Part shown: positions 8,584 to 17,530 of the stretch, one piece after another
How the letters are laid out: each line of letters begins with the position of its first letter
How positions within the stretch are numbered: position 1 is the stretch's first letter
Assembly (NCBI GenBank): GCA_021325095.1
Contig: JAJPHV010000088.1
Location: forward strand, 1-64,000
Reading direction: 5' to 3'
Source of the DNA: Chloroflexota bacterium
Lineage (GTDB): Bacteria > Chloroflexota > Anaerolineae > Aggregatilineales > UBA2796
DNA: 64,000 bases
The notes under the pieces: generated by a model
The model's database searches: none
What the model saw: only the letters and a program-made list of their open reading frames with translations
Told to the model about the DNA's origin: nothing
Program-made: the position numbers and the translations under genes

Positions 8584-9231
8584 ATGACGAACCGGACTCT
8601 AACTGCACAGCCCGGAGGGAATTTGGCGGAAAGCACACGCTGCAAGGGCGCGTTGTTCGTGCTGGTGGGGCCTTCCGCGGTGGGCAAGAACACGATCATG
8701 ACTCGCGTCATGGCACAGCGCCCGCAACTCCGGCAGTTTCCGACCATGACAACGCGCGAGAAGCGCCCCAATGAAGAGCAAGGGCGCGAGCACTTTTTCG
8801 TCACGCCAGATGAATTCCGCAAGCTAATGGCCGATAACGCCCTGATCGAGCATCAGGAAGTGTACCCCGGCAAGTTCTACGGCACGCCGCGCCAGCAAAT
8901 GCAGACCCTGCTCGATGCGGGCCGGACGATGATCGCGGACATCGACGTACTGGGCGCCAGCAAGCTCAAAGAAGCCTTCGCGGATCGCGTGATCCTGATC
9001 TTCATCGAGCCGCCGACGCCCGATGACCTGGAAAAGCGGCTTCGCGCGCGGGGCAACGTGCCAGAAGACGAGATAGCCAAGAGGCTGGAACGCGCGGCTT
9101 TCGAGCTAAAGTTTGCCGAAAAGTGCGAGTATCGGGTCGTGAACGACACGCTGGAACACAGTGTCGAAAAAGTGCTCGAGATCGTCGATGCGGAACTGGT
9201 CAAGCGCGACTGCATCCAGAAGAACGATTGA
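8584..9231 (+). CDS. gmk: Guanylate kinase (P-loop variant)
   Basis: Phosphorylates GMP to GDP with ATP. The P-loop reads GPSAVGKNT (about residues 29-37), with Asn where Ser or Thr of GK[ST] is normal. GMP-binding elements are present: MTTREKRPNEEQGREHFF, YGTPRQQM and FIEPPTPDDLEKRLRARG for the lid region. Length 215 residues, normal. A TAGAAT box at 8571-8576 ends only eight bases before the ATG and no Shine-Dalgarno sequence is visible, so the mRNA may be leaderless. An unusual GMP-kinase-like enzyme with another acceptor is possible because of the Asn. The stop is two bases from that of the convergent amidohydrolase. Confidence 0.88.
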   Translation: MTNRTLTAQPGGNLAESTRCKGALFVLVGPSAVGKNTIMTRVMAQRPQLRQFPTMTTREKRPNEEQGREHFFVTPDEFRKLMADNALIEHQEVYPGKFYGTPRQQMQTLLDAGRTMIADIDVLGASKLKEAFADRVILIFIEPPTPDDLEKRLRARGNVPEDEIAKRLERAAFELKFAEKCEYRVVNDTLEHSVEKVLEIVDAELVKRDCIQKND

Positions 9232-9233
9232 CC

Positions 9234-10292
9234 TCAGTCCCATAGCCCGCCGGTTCGCTTGAAGCGCGGTGCGCCGCCCACAAACACCGCTTCAATATCC
9301 TCCGGCCTAAGCTGAGGCAGCGCCCAGTAGGGATCGACGGCGGGCCTATCGGCTGGCGTGATGAAAAAGTCCGGCAGATAGCCGGGGAGCAGCGCCCCTA
9401 CATCGTGCAGCCGCAGCAAGTTCGCCGCGTCCGTCGTCACGGCCCGGAAAAGCTGCTCGTGTGAAAGCTGGCTGGTGGTGGCAGCCGCCCTTAGCTCGTC
9501 CAGCATATCGCCGTCAGCAGTCAGGCGGCTGTCCGTGCCAAGCGCCAATCGACCCGCCGCCGCAAATTCCGCGACAGTCGCCGTCCGGCCAAGCAGATAG
9601 AAGTTGGAGGATGGACACCACACCAGCCCGGCTCCTGCCATGAGAGCCTGTTTGCGATCTGCTTCGCTCAGGCCAACCCCATGAATCAGTACTGTGTTCG
9701 AATGCAGACAATTCAGCCTGTCAAGCTGGTGCAGTTCGTCAGCCGCGATCTCGTCTGTGCCCTCGGCCAGATGGATCAGCCAGGGCGCACCGCGTGGCGT
9801 TCGGCGGTAACTGCCCGGCACGTCCTTCTCAAAGTGGAGGGAATGCGCCCAGCCGTAGCGCTGCACGACCCGCACCACGAAGTTTCTGTCACGCAGCGGC
9901 CTGTGCAGGGGATTGTGGTGGGCAACCGTCGTCACGCCAGAGCGCACGTTTTTGATCCCGCCCATGCGGCACTGTTGGTCAAGCGGGACGCGGCGCAGTG
10001 AGGCGAACGGCTCCTCGTCCAGAACGCGCAGAAAGTCCTCGCCCCATTGGTGTGCGTTTCCGTAGACGGGCCGGAAGCGGGTGCGCGGATAATGATTCAG
10101 TTCGAGATGATCGTGGGCATTGATCAATCCGGGATACACGGCCCAGCCACGCAGATCGTGTACCACATCGCCCCGGCGCGGCGGCTTATCGAGCGAGAGG
10201 ATACGCGACGAATCGAAACGCAGGGTTGTGATGCGCGGCCCACCGATCTCGGGCGGCAGCACGACCAGGGCGTTGACGAGCGCGGTGGGCAT
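9234..10292 (-). CDS. Amidohydrolase (chlorohydrolase/deaminase type)
   Basis: Metal-dependent hydrolase of the TIM-barrel amidohydrolase superfamily, cytosine/aminofutalosine deaminase-like. Metal ligands: HDHLELNHYPRTR near residue 60 (H-x-H), VTTVAHHNPLH, LIHGVGLSEAD (conserved His) and LGTDSRL (conserved Asp). The substrate is unknown. The start at ATG 10292 overlaps the stop of the DUF2442 gene as TGATG, so translation is likely coupled; a GTG three bases earlier is also possible. The length of 352 residues is short for the group. Downstream it converges with gmk. Confidence 0.82.
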   Translation of the reverse strand: MPTALVNALVVLPPEIGGPRITTLRFDSSRILSLDKPPRRGDVVHDLRGWAVYPGLINAHDHLELNHYPRTRFRPVYGNAHQWGEDFLRVLDEEPFASLRRVPLDQQCRMGGIKNVRSGVTTVAHHNPLHRPLRDRNFVVRVVQRYGWAHSLHFEKDVPGSYRRTPRGAPWLIHLAEGTDEIAADELHQLDRLNCLHSNTVLIHGVGLSEADRKQALMAGAGLVWCPSSNFYLLGRTATVAEFAAAGRLALGTDSRLTADGDMLDELRAAATTSQLSHEQLFRAVTTDAANLLRLHDVGALLPGYLPDFFITPADRPAVDPYWALPQLRPEDIEAVFVGGAPRFKRTGGLWD

Positions 10293-10579
10293 CACCGATG
10301 GGGAGTTTTTTCCCTCGCGCGCCTCAATCCGGTGGGCCGATTGCCCTCCAACATCCCGCGAACCGACAAATCCTCGTCCAGATCAGGCCAATAAATACCA
10401 GCGACTCCTAATTCGACGTTTGCCCGTTGAGACGGTGATGCCGTCAACAGTCTTGGATACCACTCCAATGGCGTCGAAATAATTCTCCCATCACGCAGGG
10501 TTACTTCAAGCATCTGGTTGTTGAAATTGACGGCAACAGGGCGGTCTTCTTCTCGCGGCGGTTGTTCCGAATCAGCCAT
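10292..10579 (-). CDS. DUF2442 domain protein
   Basis: A 95-residue protein of the DUF2442 family: NQMLEVTLRDGRIISTPLEWYPRL is the diagnostic core, followed by a W-P-D-L-D-E-D-LSV-x-G-ML segment near the end. The ATG at 10579 overlaps the stop of the DUF4160 gene by eight bases; an earlier start at 10603 would lengthen the overlap with no benefit. DUF2442 and DUF4160 genes are often paired, and a toxin-antitoxin-like role has been suggested from such pairing, but the function is not established. Here the pair sits in a run with an amidohydrolase and a radical SAM enzyme. Confidence 0.82.
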   Translation of the reverse strand: MADSEQPPREEDRPVAVNFNNQMLEVTLRDGRIISTPLEWYPRLLTASPSQRANVELGVAGIYWPDLDEDLSVRGMLEGNRPTGLRRAREKTPHR

Positions 10580-10820
10580 TGCCTTCTTCCCCGAAAAATT
10601 CAACCCACGAGTCGATCAAAGCAGACTGATGTGCGCGGATGTATGCTTCAATCTCCTGCATCTGGCGCTCATTAAAGCCATGATTCCAGACTAATTCAAC
10701 ATCGTCCAGCCAAAACTTCGCTTCGCCCCCACCCGATCTTACATGAATGTGTTTCGGTTCCTTGTTCTCGTTTGAGTAAAAGAAAAATCGAAAACCGCCG
10801 ATACGCATGACTGTCGGCAT
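10572..10820 (-). CDS. DUF4160 domain protein
   Basis: An 82-residue protein with all parts of the DUF4160 family: MPTVMRIGGFRFFFYSNE, then EPKHIHVRSGGGEAKFWL with its conserved H-x-H, and a C-terminal ELVWNHGFNERQMQEIEAYI helix. Small size, tight overlap with DUF2442 and the conserved histidines suggest a two-protein module, possibly toxin-antitoxin; no activity is known. It starts 27 bases after the stop of the radical SAM gene on the same strand. Confidence 0.85.
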   Translation of the reverse strand: MPTVMRIGGFRFFFYSNENKEPKHIHVRSGGGEAKFWLDDVELVWNHGFNERQMQEIEAYIRAHQSALIDSWVEFFGEEGNG

Positions 10821-10847
10821 GACCGAATCCTATCGTGGCGATGTAAA

Positions 10848-12335
10848 TTAGAATCCCGTCGTCTCCGGCCTGCGGTAATGAATGGCGCGCTGCAACGCCT
10901 TGAGTTCGTAGGGCCACTGATACCAGTGCAGTTTGTAGCGCCAGCCCGACAACGCCCGCAGCAAGCTTTTCATGCTGCTGGATTGTAACCGCATATCGGT
11001 GACGGTGGGATAGTAGGCGTTGATCACCGCCTCGAAGTTGCGAACGCGCCGCCGCGCATCATCCTTGAACCAGGGCGTGCCTGGATCGCGGCGCAGCGCA
11101 AAGGTGGCCCAGTTGTCGCTCGCCCACTCGTCGAGCGTTGCAGGAAACTTGAAACCCAGACGTTTCGCTTCCTCGTACAGTTCGCTGTTTTCCTGCGGCA
11201 CGGGCGTATAGATGTATAGCACCAGTTCTGTGGCCGGATTGATTTTCTTCAACTTGCGGATGAACTTGATGCTGGCGTCGATGTCGGCCATCGGATCGGG
11301 CGGATTGCCCAGGACGAACGAGAGTTCCGGCACAATGCCATACTGTTTCATACGCTCGACAATCGCCAGCGTTTGCTCCGTGCCGCTCTTGCCGCCTTTG
11401 TTCATGCGTTCCAACACTTCATCGGAGCCGCTCTCGGCCCCCATGAAGATCATTTTGACGCCGCTGTCCTTCATCTTCTGCCAGGACGCATCGCTGTAGC
11501 CCATCAGCGTGTCCACCCGGCCCAGGCCCCACCAGCGCATCCCCAGGGGCTTGATCCGTTCGCTGAAATCGGCAACGCGCTCCTCGCTGACGAAGAAGTC
11601 CATGTCGTGGAATTCCACCGCATCCGCCCCGTACTGGTCGTGCAGGTGCGTGACGATGTCGGCCATGCGCTTTGCGGATTCGGGAATCCAGCGGCGTTTA
11701 CTGAGCGCAACCACCGCGCAGAAATTGCAGGCGAACGGGCAGCCAAAGCTGGTGTTGTGGTTGTAGACCCGGTTGCCCAGGTAGTTGCGCGCCCGGTAAC
11801 GCACCATATCGACGCGGTGATAGGGCAGCCAGGGCAGGTTATCCAGCGGCACAGGCAGGGCACGGGGCGTCTGGCGAATATTCCCCGCGGCGTCCCGATA
11901 CCACAGGCTTGGCACTTCGTCCAGCGCCCCGCCCCGGTGCAATGTGTCAACCAGTTTGCGGAAAGGAGCCTCGCCCTGGCCCTCAATGCAAAAATCAACG
12001 TAGCCACTGCGTAGGCAGACGTCGGCGTGCTGTGTCGGGAAGTAGCCACCCCATAGGATTTGCAGACCGGGTAAGGCGGCCTTCACGCGCTTGCAGACCG
12101 GAACAGCCTGCGTAAGTTGCGGGCCGGGCATCACGGTCACTGCCAGCAGTGTTGCCCTTGTAGCCTGCGCTCGTTCGATAATGTGGGCGGCAGGATCGGC
12201 GATCAGGTTCCCGTCGATGAACTCCGTCTCGTAATCGGCATCAATCACGGCGGCAACAGCCATCAACGACAGCGGGAGACGCTGTTTGCCAGGCGAAGTG
12301 CTCCTGGGGTTATACAACAAAACAGTCGGACGCAT
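10848..12335 (-). CDS. B12-binding domain radical SAM protein
   Basis: Cobalamin-dependent radical SAM enzyme of 495 residues. The N-terminal half is a B12-binding Rossmann domain (PTVLLYNPR...LPLSLMAVAAVID, then ILWGGYFPTQHAD). The [4Fe-4S] cluster motif is CPFACNFC within SFGCPFACNFCAVV; note the C-x3-C-x2-C spacing. MGAESGSDEVLERMNKGG and LSFVLGNPPD are later radical SAM barrel motifs. The start is the ATG at 12335, with GAGG about six bases upstream; a GTG four codons earlier lies on that site. Family members methylate or rearrange unreactive carbons in lipids, cofactors or natural products; the substrate here is unknown. Confidence 0.9.
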   Translation of the reverse strand: MRPTVLLYNPRSTSPGKQRLPLSLMAVAAVIDADYETEFIDGNLIADPAAHIIERAQATRATLLAVTVMPGPQLTQAVPVCKRVKAALPGLQILWGGYFPTQHADVCLRSGYVDFCIEGQGEAPFRKLVDTLHRGGALDEVPSLWYRDAAGNIRQTPRALPVPLDNLPWLPYHRVDMVRYRARNYLGNRVYNHNTSFGCPFACNFCAVVALSKRRWIPESAKRMADIVTHLHDQYGADAVEFHDMDFFVSEERVADFSERIKPLGMRWWGLGRVDTLMGYSDASWQKMKDSGVKMIFMGAESGSDEVLERMNKGGKSGTEQTLAIVERMKQYGIVPELSFVLGNPPDPMADIDASIKFIRKLKKINPATELVLYIYTPVPQENSELYEEAKRLGFKFPATLDEWASDNWATFALRRDPGTPWFKDDARRRVRNFEAVINAYYPTVTDMRLQSSSMKSLLRALSGWRYKLHWYQWPYELKALQRAIHYRRPETTGF

Positions 12336-12491
12336 GAGCGACCTCACGACTCAATAGGTGCCAATAGAATTAACGATCAAACGGGCATCGTCAGATTTGA
12401 GCTTGCGAAATCGAATGGGCCAGCGCTGTGCGCCAGTATAGCTGACCGGAGCCAGCGCGGGAAGCGGATGCCGGTTCAGCCAGCAGCGCGG

Positions 12492-12725
12492 TCAGGGCAC
12501 TTTGCCATCCGGCGCTGGCGTGGTGGGCAATCCGGCTTGAGCCGGATCGTCCGGCGCAGCCTGCGGGTCGTCCGTCTTTTTGAGGAGTGGATTGGGAATC
12601 TCAACACTCTGACGGATTTCACTGGTGCGGGCTTTCTGGGCTGCCAGAATGCGTTCGCGGTAGTTGGGAGGCGGCACGATCAGGGTGTCGTCGGGCGAAG
12701 GGTCGTGATCCAGCTTGTCGCTCAT
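12492..12725 (-). CDS. Small hypothetical protein
   Basis: A 77-residue, charged and proline-rich reading frame with no recognised domain and no membrane helix: DKLDHDPSPDDTLIVPPP at the start, one predicted helix (NYRERILAAQKARTSEIRQS) and a flexible tail rich in D, P and A. Composition is that of a soluble, mostly disordered protein, and codon use resembles the neighbours. The Shine-Dalgarno sequence is weak. It may be real or a chance frame. Confidence 0.42.
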   Translation of the reverse strand: MSDKLDHDPSPDDTLIVPPPNYRERILAAQKARTSEIRQSVEIPNPLLKKTDDPQAAPDDPAQAGLPTTPAPDGKVP

Positions 12726-13049
12726 AATGCCTAATCTCCCGGCACGCCCGGTGAAGGGACGGCAGACTTGCGCCGACTGCGCGCCGTTATCGTTCCATAA
12801 CCACCCCTAGTATACGACAGTCGGGCGGGGATTAAAATGGGAAAGCGGAACCCCAGGGTCGACTCTTTCGAGCGGATTTGAAGACCCAATACCGCTGCGC
12901 ACGCCTCCATGTCACCCTTCGTGCTCGCTGCGCTCGTCTTCTCCCGATTCTTGCGCAAACTCATCGACGCGCTCCGGCTGTTCATCCAGGATGACAATCG
13001 GCATATCCTTGCGGCCACTTCCTGATTCGGCACTACACGACTACGTATT
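12726..13049. other. Spacer of about 320 bases with a possible decayed gene
   Basis: No convincing gene. On the minus strand, 13004-12912 encodes 30 residues (MPIVILDEQPERVDEFAQES and an acidic tail) with protein-like composition but no usable ribosome binding site. It could be the remnant of a longer gene or a genuine microprotein. A self-complementary GCTCGCTGCGCTCG-type stretch lies near 12921-12935. Nothing else is visible. Confidence 0.4.
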
Positions 13050-15332
13050 CTACACCCGCAGCGTCCCCGTCACGTACTCCCACAGCGCCACCAGCGGCAG
13101 CGCCGCCTGATTGATGGCCGTGCCGCCGCGCTGCCAGTAGCGCCCCATGTTCCAGGTGATGATCAGTTCGCTCTTGGCGCGCGTGATGCCCACGTACAGC
13201 AGCCGCAGCCGCTCCGCCGCGTAGTCCAGCCGCGCGCGCTGCGTCGCCTCACCCTCAAGATAGGGCTGTTCGGTGTACAGTGCCTCCAACTGCGCCAGCG
13301 TCTCCGCCTCCAGGTTCAGCCTGTCGCGGATGTACCACCGCTCACTGATGTACGTGTCGTAGGGCTGCAAGGACGGGAAGCCGTAGTTGCTGACCGCCAT
13401 CAGGTAGACGCGATCCCATTCCAGCCCTTTGGCGGCGTGCATGGTTGCCACCGTGACCTTGCCCGGCACGGGTTCGTAGCCCTGCTCGGCGTCGTCAAAG
13501 CCCAGGAATTTGCGCTCGTTCTGGCTGATGGCGCGCAGTTCTTCGGCAAACTGTGGCAGGCGCCAGGACGGGTTGTTGAAGGACACGCCGCGCAGCAGTT
13601 GGGCGATCTTGTAGCCGAGCGCGATGTCCGGCGGCTCGGTGAACAAATCCTGGCTGATGGTCAGCACAAGCTGGTCGATAGGCAGGATAGTCGCATCCAG
13701 CCAGCGCGTGATCAGGCTGCGGAAGGCGTCCAGGTCGTCGTACAGTTCGGGCGCATCCGACTTCAGCTTGAGTGCATCCAGCGCCAGTTCGCCCGGCCCC
13801 GGCCACAGGAAGGCTTCCACCGTGCGCAGGTGCGACAGGGCGGAGATAGCCTCGTCCCGAAGCTGCGACGCCTCGTCGATCCGGCCCAGGTGCGCCGGCC
13901 ACCAGAAATCACGGTACAGACGCGAGAGAGCGCTGTAATCCATCGGCTGGGCCAGGTAGGTCAGCACGTTGTACAGGGTTTGGGCTGCGTCGCGGGTGGC
14001 CGTCGTGCTGCGCAGCAGTTCGTCGTAGCTCAGGCCGTGCTCGCGCAGCATCTCGGCCAGCTTGAAGCCCCGGCTGTTTTCGGGAACCAGCACAGCGACA
14101 GTCTTGTCGGGATGTTCGGGCAGCCAGCGCTCCAACGACCTGACGACCAGTTCGAGTTCCTTATCCGGCGAAATGTTCTCGCCGGGCTTGTAATGGATGT
14201 GGATGGCCGATTCGTCCAGCGAGGGGTTGCCTTGCAGGTCGCCGGGCGGCGTCGGCTCGATGTCCTGCGGCAAAAAGGCGCTGCGCAGTTCTGGAATCGG
14301 ATGCTCGTTCACCGTCCAGCGCACCAGCGCATTCGCCAGATCGATAATAGGTCGGGTCGAGCGCCCCGCCTCGGTCAGGCTGATCGCCTTGACGCCCTTT
14401 TCGTGCAGGAAGTCGCGCAGGAAACGCGGATTGGCGGTGGTGAAGGTCGTGTTGATGGCCTGATTCGGATCGCCGACGCGCACCCAGTTTTTGTCGTTGG
14501 AGAGCAAGCGGAGCATCTGCTCCTGCAACAGGCTGCTGTCCTGCGCCTCGTCCTCGAGGATGTACGGCCAGCGCTCCTGCAAGCGCCGCCGGTAGGCCGG
14601 GTCGGTTTCGAGGGCCAGCAGCGCCAGCCGCACCAGATCGTCGAAGTCCACTGCGCCGCGATAGGCCAGGCTGCGCTGGTAGGCTTCGTAGGCGTCCAGG
14701 CCGAAGCGCGCCAGCGGCAGATCGGCGCCGGCGGCGGTCAGCTTCGCCCGCAAGGTGGCCGGATCGAGGCGGCGGTCTTTGGCCTGCCGGATGAAGGCAT
14801 CGGCCAGCGCGACAGCCAGTTCGGGCAGCTCGTCTTCCTGGATGCGGCGCACGGTCTTCTCGGAAGCCTCGGCGTCCTCGGCCACGTAGGACAGGAAGGT
14901 GTCGCCCGCCGCCTTGAGCAGCGCATCAACCACCTCGCGGCGCATGGCGGCGGCCACGCGCTCATCGACGATCTTGAAGTCCTCGGCCAGCCCGACCAGC
15001 GACGGACGCTCGCGCACAATGTCGTGGGCCAGCCCGTGCAGTGTGCGGACACGATAGCCGACGTAGGGCAGCAGGCCGCGCTGCGTCTGCACGATGTCGG
15101 CGATGCGGGCCTTGAAGCTGTTGACCGCCGAGTTGGCGAAGGTCACGATCAGCACTTCCTGCTCATCGACCAGACCGCCCTCGGTCAGCCGTTCGACGAG
15201 GCGCGCCGCCAGATGGGACAGCGTGAAGGTCTTGCCGCTGCCCGGCACGGCAGAGACGCCCAGCTTGCCGCCGCGATAGTTCAGCATGTCGTACTGGCCC
15301 GAACGGAATAAGGGATTGAGGGCGGGACTCAT
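13050..15332 (-). CDS. UvrD/AddA-like superfamily 1 helicase without nuclease domain
   Basis: ATP-dependent 3'-5' DNA helicase of 760 residues. Motifs in order: Walker A PGSGKT (30-35), DFDDLV, Walker B LEDEAQDSS (near 255-265), motif III RVGDPNQAIN, motif V TMHAAKGLEWDRVYL and motif VI RLLYVGITRAKSELII (near 707). All catalytic elements are intact. AddA and RecB carry a C-terminal nuclease after motif VI; here the protein ends about 45 residues later, so the nuclease is absent. The ATG overlaps the stop of the upstream AddB-like gene (ATGA), so the two are co-translated and probably form a complex in recombination repair. The first 20 residues are short compared with UvrD. Confidence 0.9.
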   Translation of the reverse strand: MSPALNPLFRSGQYDMLNYRGGKLGVSAVPGSGKTFTLSHLAARLVERLTEGGLVDEQEVLIVTFANSAVNSFKARIADIVQTQRGLLPYVGYRVRTLHGLAHDIVRERPSLVGLAEDFKIVDERVAAAMRREVVDALLKAAGDTFLSYVAEDAEASEKTVRRIQEDELPELAVALADAFIRQAKDRRLDPATLRAKLTAAGADLPLARFGLDAYEAYQRSLAYRGAVDFDDLVRLALLALETDPAYRRRLQERWPYILEDEAQDSSLLQEQMLRLLSNDKNWVRVGDPNQAINTTFTTANPRFLRDFLHEKGVKAISLTEAGRSTRPIIDLANALVRWTVNEHPIPELRSAFLPQDIEPTPPGDLQGNPSLDESAIHIHYKPGENISPDKELELVVRSLERWLPEHPDKTVAVLVPENSRGFKLAEMLREHGLSYDELLRSTTATRDAAQTLYNVLTYLAQPMDYSALSRLYRDFWWPAHLGRIDEASQLRDEAISALSHLRTVEAFLWPGPGELALDALKLKSDAPELYDDLDAFRSLITRWLDATILPIDQLVLTISQDLFTEPPDIALGYKIAQLLRGVSFNNPSWRLPQFAEELRAISQNERKFLGFDDAEQGYEPVPGKVTVATMHAAKGLEWDRVYLMAVSNYGFPSLQPYDTYISERWYIRDRLNLEAETLAQLEALYTEQPYLEGEATQRARLDYAAERLRLLYVGITRAKSELIITWNMGRYWQRGGTAINQAALPLVALWEYVTGTLRV

Positions 15333-17449
15333 GCGGCCTCCTGGTCAGGATTCTCATCGGGCTGTTCGGGATTATAGCGGCGCAGCACCTGCTGAAAGAC
15401 GCGCAGCAGCGGCCCGCGCTGCTCAAAGCCTTCCTCGCCAAGTGAGGTGATGCCCAGGAAGATCTGGCGGCGGCAGCGGCGCGCCAGGCCCATCACGATC
15501 TTGTGCAACAGTTCGGTCTGCGCCTCGGTTTCCATGTCGTCTGTCCAGACCAGATCGGCGGGGAAATTACGGCGCAGCACGTAGGGATGGGTGAGCGGCT
15601 GCTCAAGCCGATCCCACCACGAACTGCTGCCCACGTCCACCCAGAACTGGTAATCGACAAAGCGGTTACGCAGCAGGAAGGTGAAAGCAGGCGCCAGGAA
15701 CACGGCGTCACTATCCTCGTCGCGCCAGCTCTGGGCGTGCAGCCCGGCGAAAAGGCGCTGGTTGATGAGGGACAGATACTCCTGCCCGGCCTCGTTCCAG
15801 TTTTGCGTCTCGCTGGCATACAGCGTTTGCCGGAAGCGCTGTGCCGACTCGATCACCTGGGCGGCAATACGGCCTGCTTCCAGGTTGTCGTGGAAGCCGT
15901 AGCCCGGTTGCGACAGGACTTCGCCAAACAGCCGCCGCAGGAAGTGATCGAGCGGCATGGTTCCGGCCTGCGGCTGATAGTTCGCCAACCACAGGCGCAG
16001 GTCTTCATAGCGCTCGCCCGCCAGGTACGAAATTCGCTGCTGCATCTCGCTGTTGATGGCGGCGAACGAAGATAACTGGTTGCTGCCCGGACGGTAGACG
16101 ATGCTTGCCAGCAGCCGGGCGCGCACCGGGTCAAGGCCGCGCACGACCTGCGAGAGCGCATCGGCCACGTCGCTGACGGGCAGCGGATCCGTCCAGCCAG
16201 GGTGAGCCAGCGCCGTCAGCGTCAGCAGGGCGCGTGTCACGGGTTCATCGTACAGGGCGCGCGACGGACGGTGCGACAGCGTGGGGATGTCGGCTTCGCG
16301 CAGGCGATGGGTCAGGCCGAAGCGCAGCGAATCGCTCAGGTAGGGGGCCAGCACGACGATCTCACGCGGCTCCACGCCCCGGTTCACCAGATCGATGATC
16401 TGGTCGGCGATCCAGTCGATCATCTGCGGGTAGTAGTGGTGAAACTCGAACTTGAAGGCGGTCAGTGGATCGGCCTGTGGTTCGGGCTTCCGCTCGGCTT
16501 CCGTCGGCGGGATGAAGGCCGGGCCGAGGCTGCGCTCAAACTCCTTCGCCAGCGAGACGAGCGCAGGCGAAGACACTTTCGGTTGATCAAAGACGATCCG
16601 GGTGTCGCATAGTTCCGAGAGGCTGTAGGCGTGTTCGGGGTCTGCGCCCAGGAAGATACGGTAGCCGCCGTCGGTGTCGTACAGGAGCAGTGCCCCGGTC
16701 AGGCGCGGCATCAGCCAGCGGATGAAGTCGTGCGAGGCCGGGTTGTCTTCCTCGACGCTTTCCGCGATCAGGTAGTGATAGCGCCCCAACGAATACTGGA
16801 CAAAACGCGGGTTGTCGCGCAGCAGCAGGTTAAACGCCTCGACGATCAGCGAGTAGTCGAGCAGGGTGTGTTCCAGGCAGTAGGCTCGGAACTCGCGCGC
16901 CAGATCGATAGCCGATTCGTAGACTGGCGGACGGCTGGAATGGCGCTCCCCCCAGGCGTTGACCAGGCGCTGCGCCACTTCGTCCAGCGGGAAGCGCAGC
17001 ATAGCGGCTTTGTTCAGGTTGTCGATGACCTGCGAGATGATGCGCGGCGGCGAGACGTTCACCGCATCGAAGTGCCCGGCGCGGATTTTGTCGTTGGCAA
17101 GGCGCGCCATAAAATACTGCGCCGTCTCGATGTTCAGGAAGGTCGGCTCCTTGCCCGGATCGGCAAAGCCCATCGGCGCGGCCACAATCGGCCAGTACGT
17201 TTCGATGGCCCGGCGCGCGATCCCCGCCACCGTGAGGATGTCCACCCTGCCGCCCGCCACCGGGGAATTGTGCACCGCCAGTTCGTAAGGTCGGCCCAGC
17301 GTGACCTGCGGTACGAGGATCAAAATGCGATCCGGCGCGATACCCGCCGCAAGCAGTCGGCGCAGATAATCCGTCGCATAGGTGGTCTTGCCACTGCCAG
17401 CCGGACCCTCCAAAAAGATCTTCTGGGTGAGCGTGGGTTCAGATGCCAT
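15329..17449 (-). CDS. AddB-like partner with degenerate helicase motifs
   Basis: A 706-residue protein starting with a good Walker A (EGPAGSGKTTYA, 14-25) and ILILVPQVTLGRPYE, the AddB/UvrD-like start. The Walker B position reads YLIAESVEEDNPA, not DE-x-QD, so ATP hydrolysis is doubtful, as for the AddB subunit. AddB normally ends in a nuclease domain with a four-cysteine iron-sulfur site; neither is present and the C-terminus stops after ...RRCRRQIFLGITSLGEEGFE and a short tail. It overlaps the helicase gene by four bases. I read it as the non-motor scaffold or DNA-scanning partner of that helicase. Confidence 0.72.
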   Translation of the reverse strand: MASEPTLTQKIFLEGPAGSGKTTYATDYLRRLLAAGIAPDRILILVPQVTLGRPYELAVHNSPVAGGRVDILTVAGIARRAIETYWPIVAAPMGFADPGKEPTFLNIETAQYFMARLANDKIRAGHFDAVNVSPPRIISQVIDNLNKAAMLRFPLDEVAQRLVNAWGERHSSRPPVYESAIDLAREFRAYCLEHTLLDYSLIVEAFNLLLRDNPRFVQYSLGRYHYLIAESVEEDNPASHDFIRWLMPRLTGALLLYDTDGGYRIFLGADPEHAYSLSELCDTRIVFDQPKVSSPALVSLAKEFERSLGPAFIPPTEAERKPEPQADPLTAFKFEFHHYYPQMIDWIADQIIDLVNRGVEPREIVVLAPYLSDSLRFGLTHRLREADIPTLSHRPSRALYDEPVTRALLTLTALAHPGWTDPLPVSDVADALSQVVRGLDPVRARLLASIVYRPGSNQLSSFAAINSEMQQRISYLAGERYEDLRLWLANYQPQAGTMPLDHFLRRLFGEVLSQPGYGFHDNLEAGRIAAQVIESAQRFRQTLYASETQNWNEAGQEYLSLINQRLFAGLHAQSWRDEDSDAVFLAPAFTFLLRNRFVDYQFWVDVGSSSWWDRLEQPLTHPYVLRRNFPADLVWTDDMETEAQTELLHKIVMGLARRCRRQIFLGITSLGEEGFEQRGPLLRVFQQVLRRYNPEQPDENPDQEAA

Positions 17450-17530
17450 TTTGCCTCTTGTGGCACTCGGACAAGTGTTCTAGTATTTTACCCTGTTTGT
17501 GGCAAGGGCACAACAAAAATAGAGGAGTAC

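Noticed and set aside
12731-13033. A 100-codon minus-strand frame downstream of the helicase
   Set aside because: Serine- and arginine-rich, no ribosome binding site, and contains no recognisable motif.
13437-15311. A 624-codon plus-strand frame opposite the AddA-like helicase
   Set aside because: Same effect: long open frames opposite GC-rich genes; composition is not protein-like and no motif is visible.
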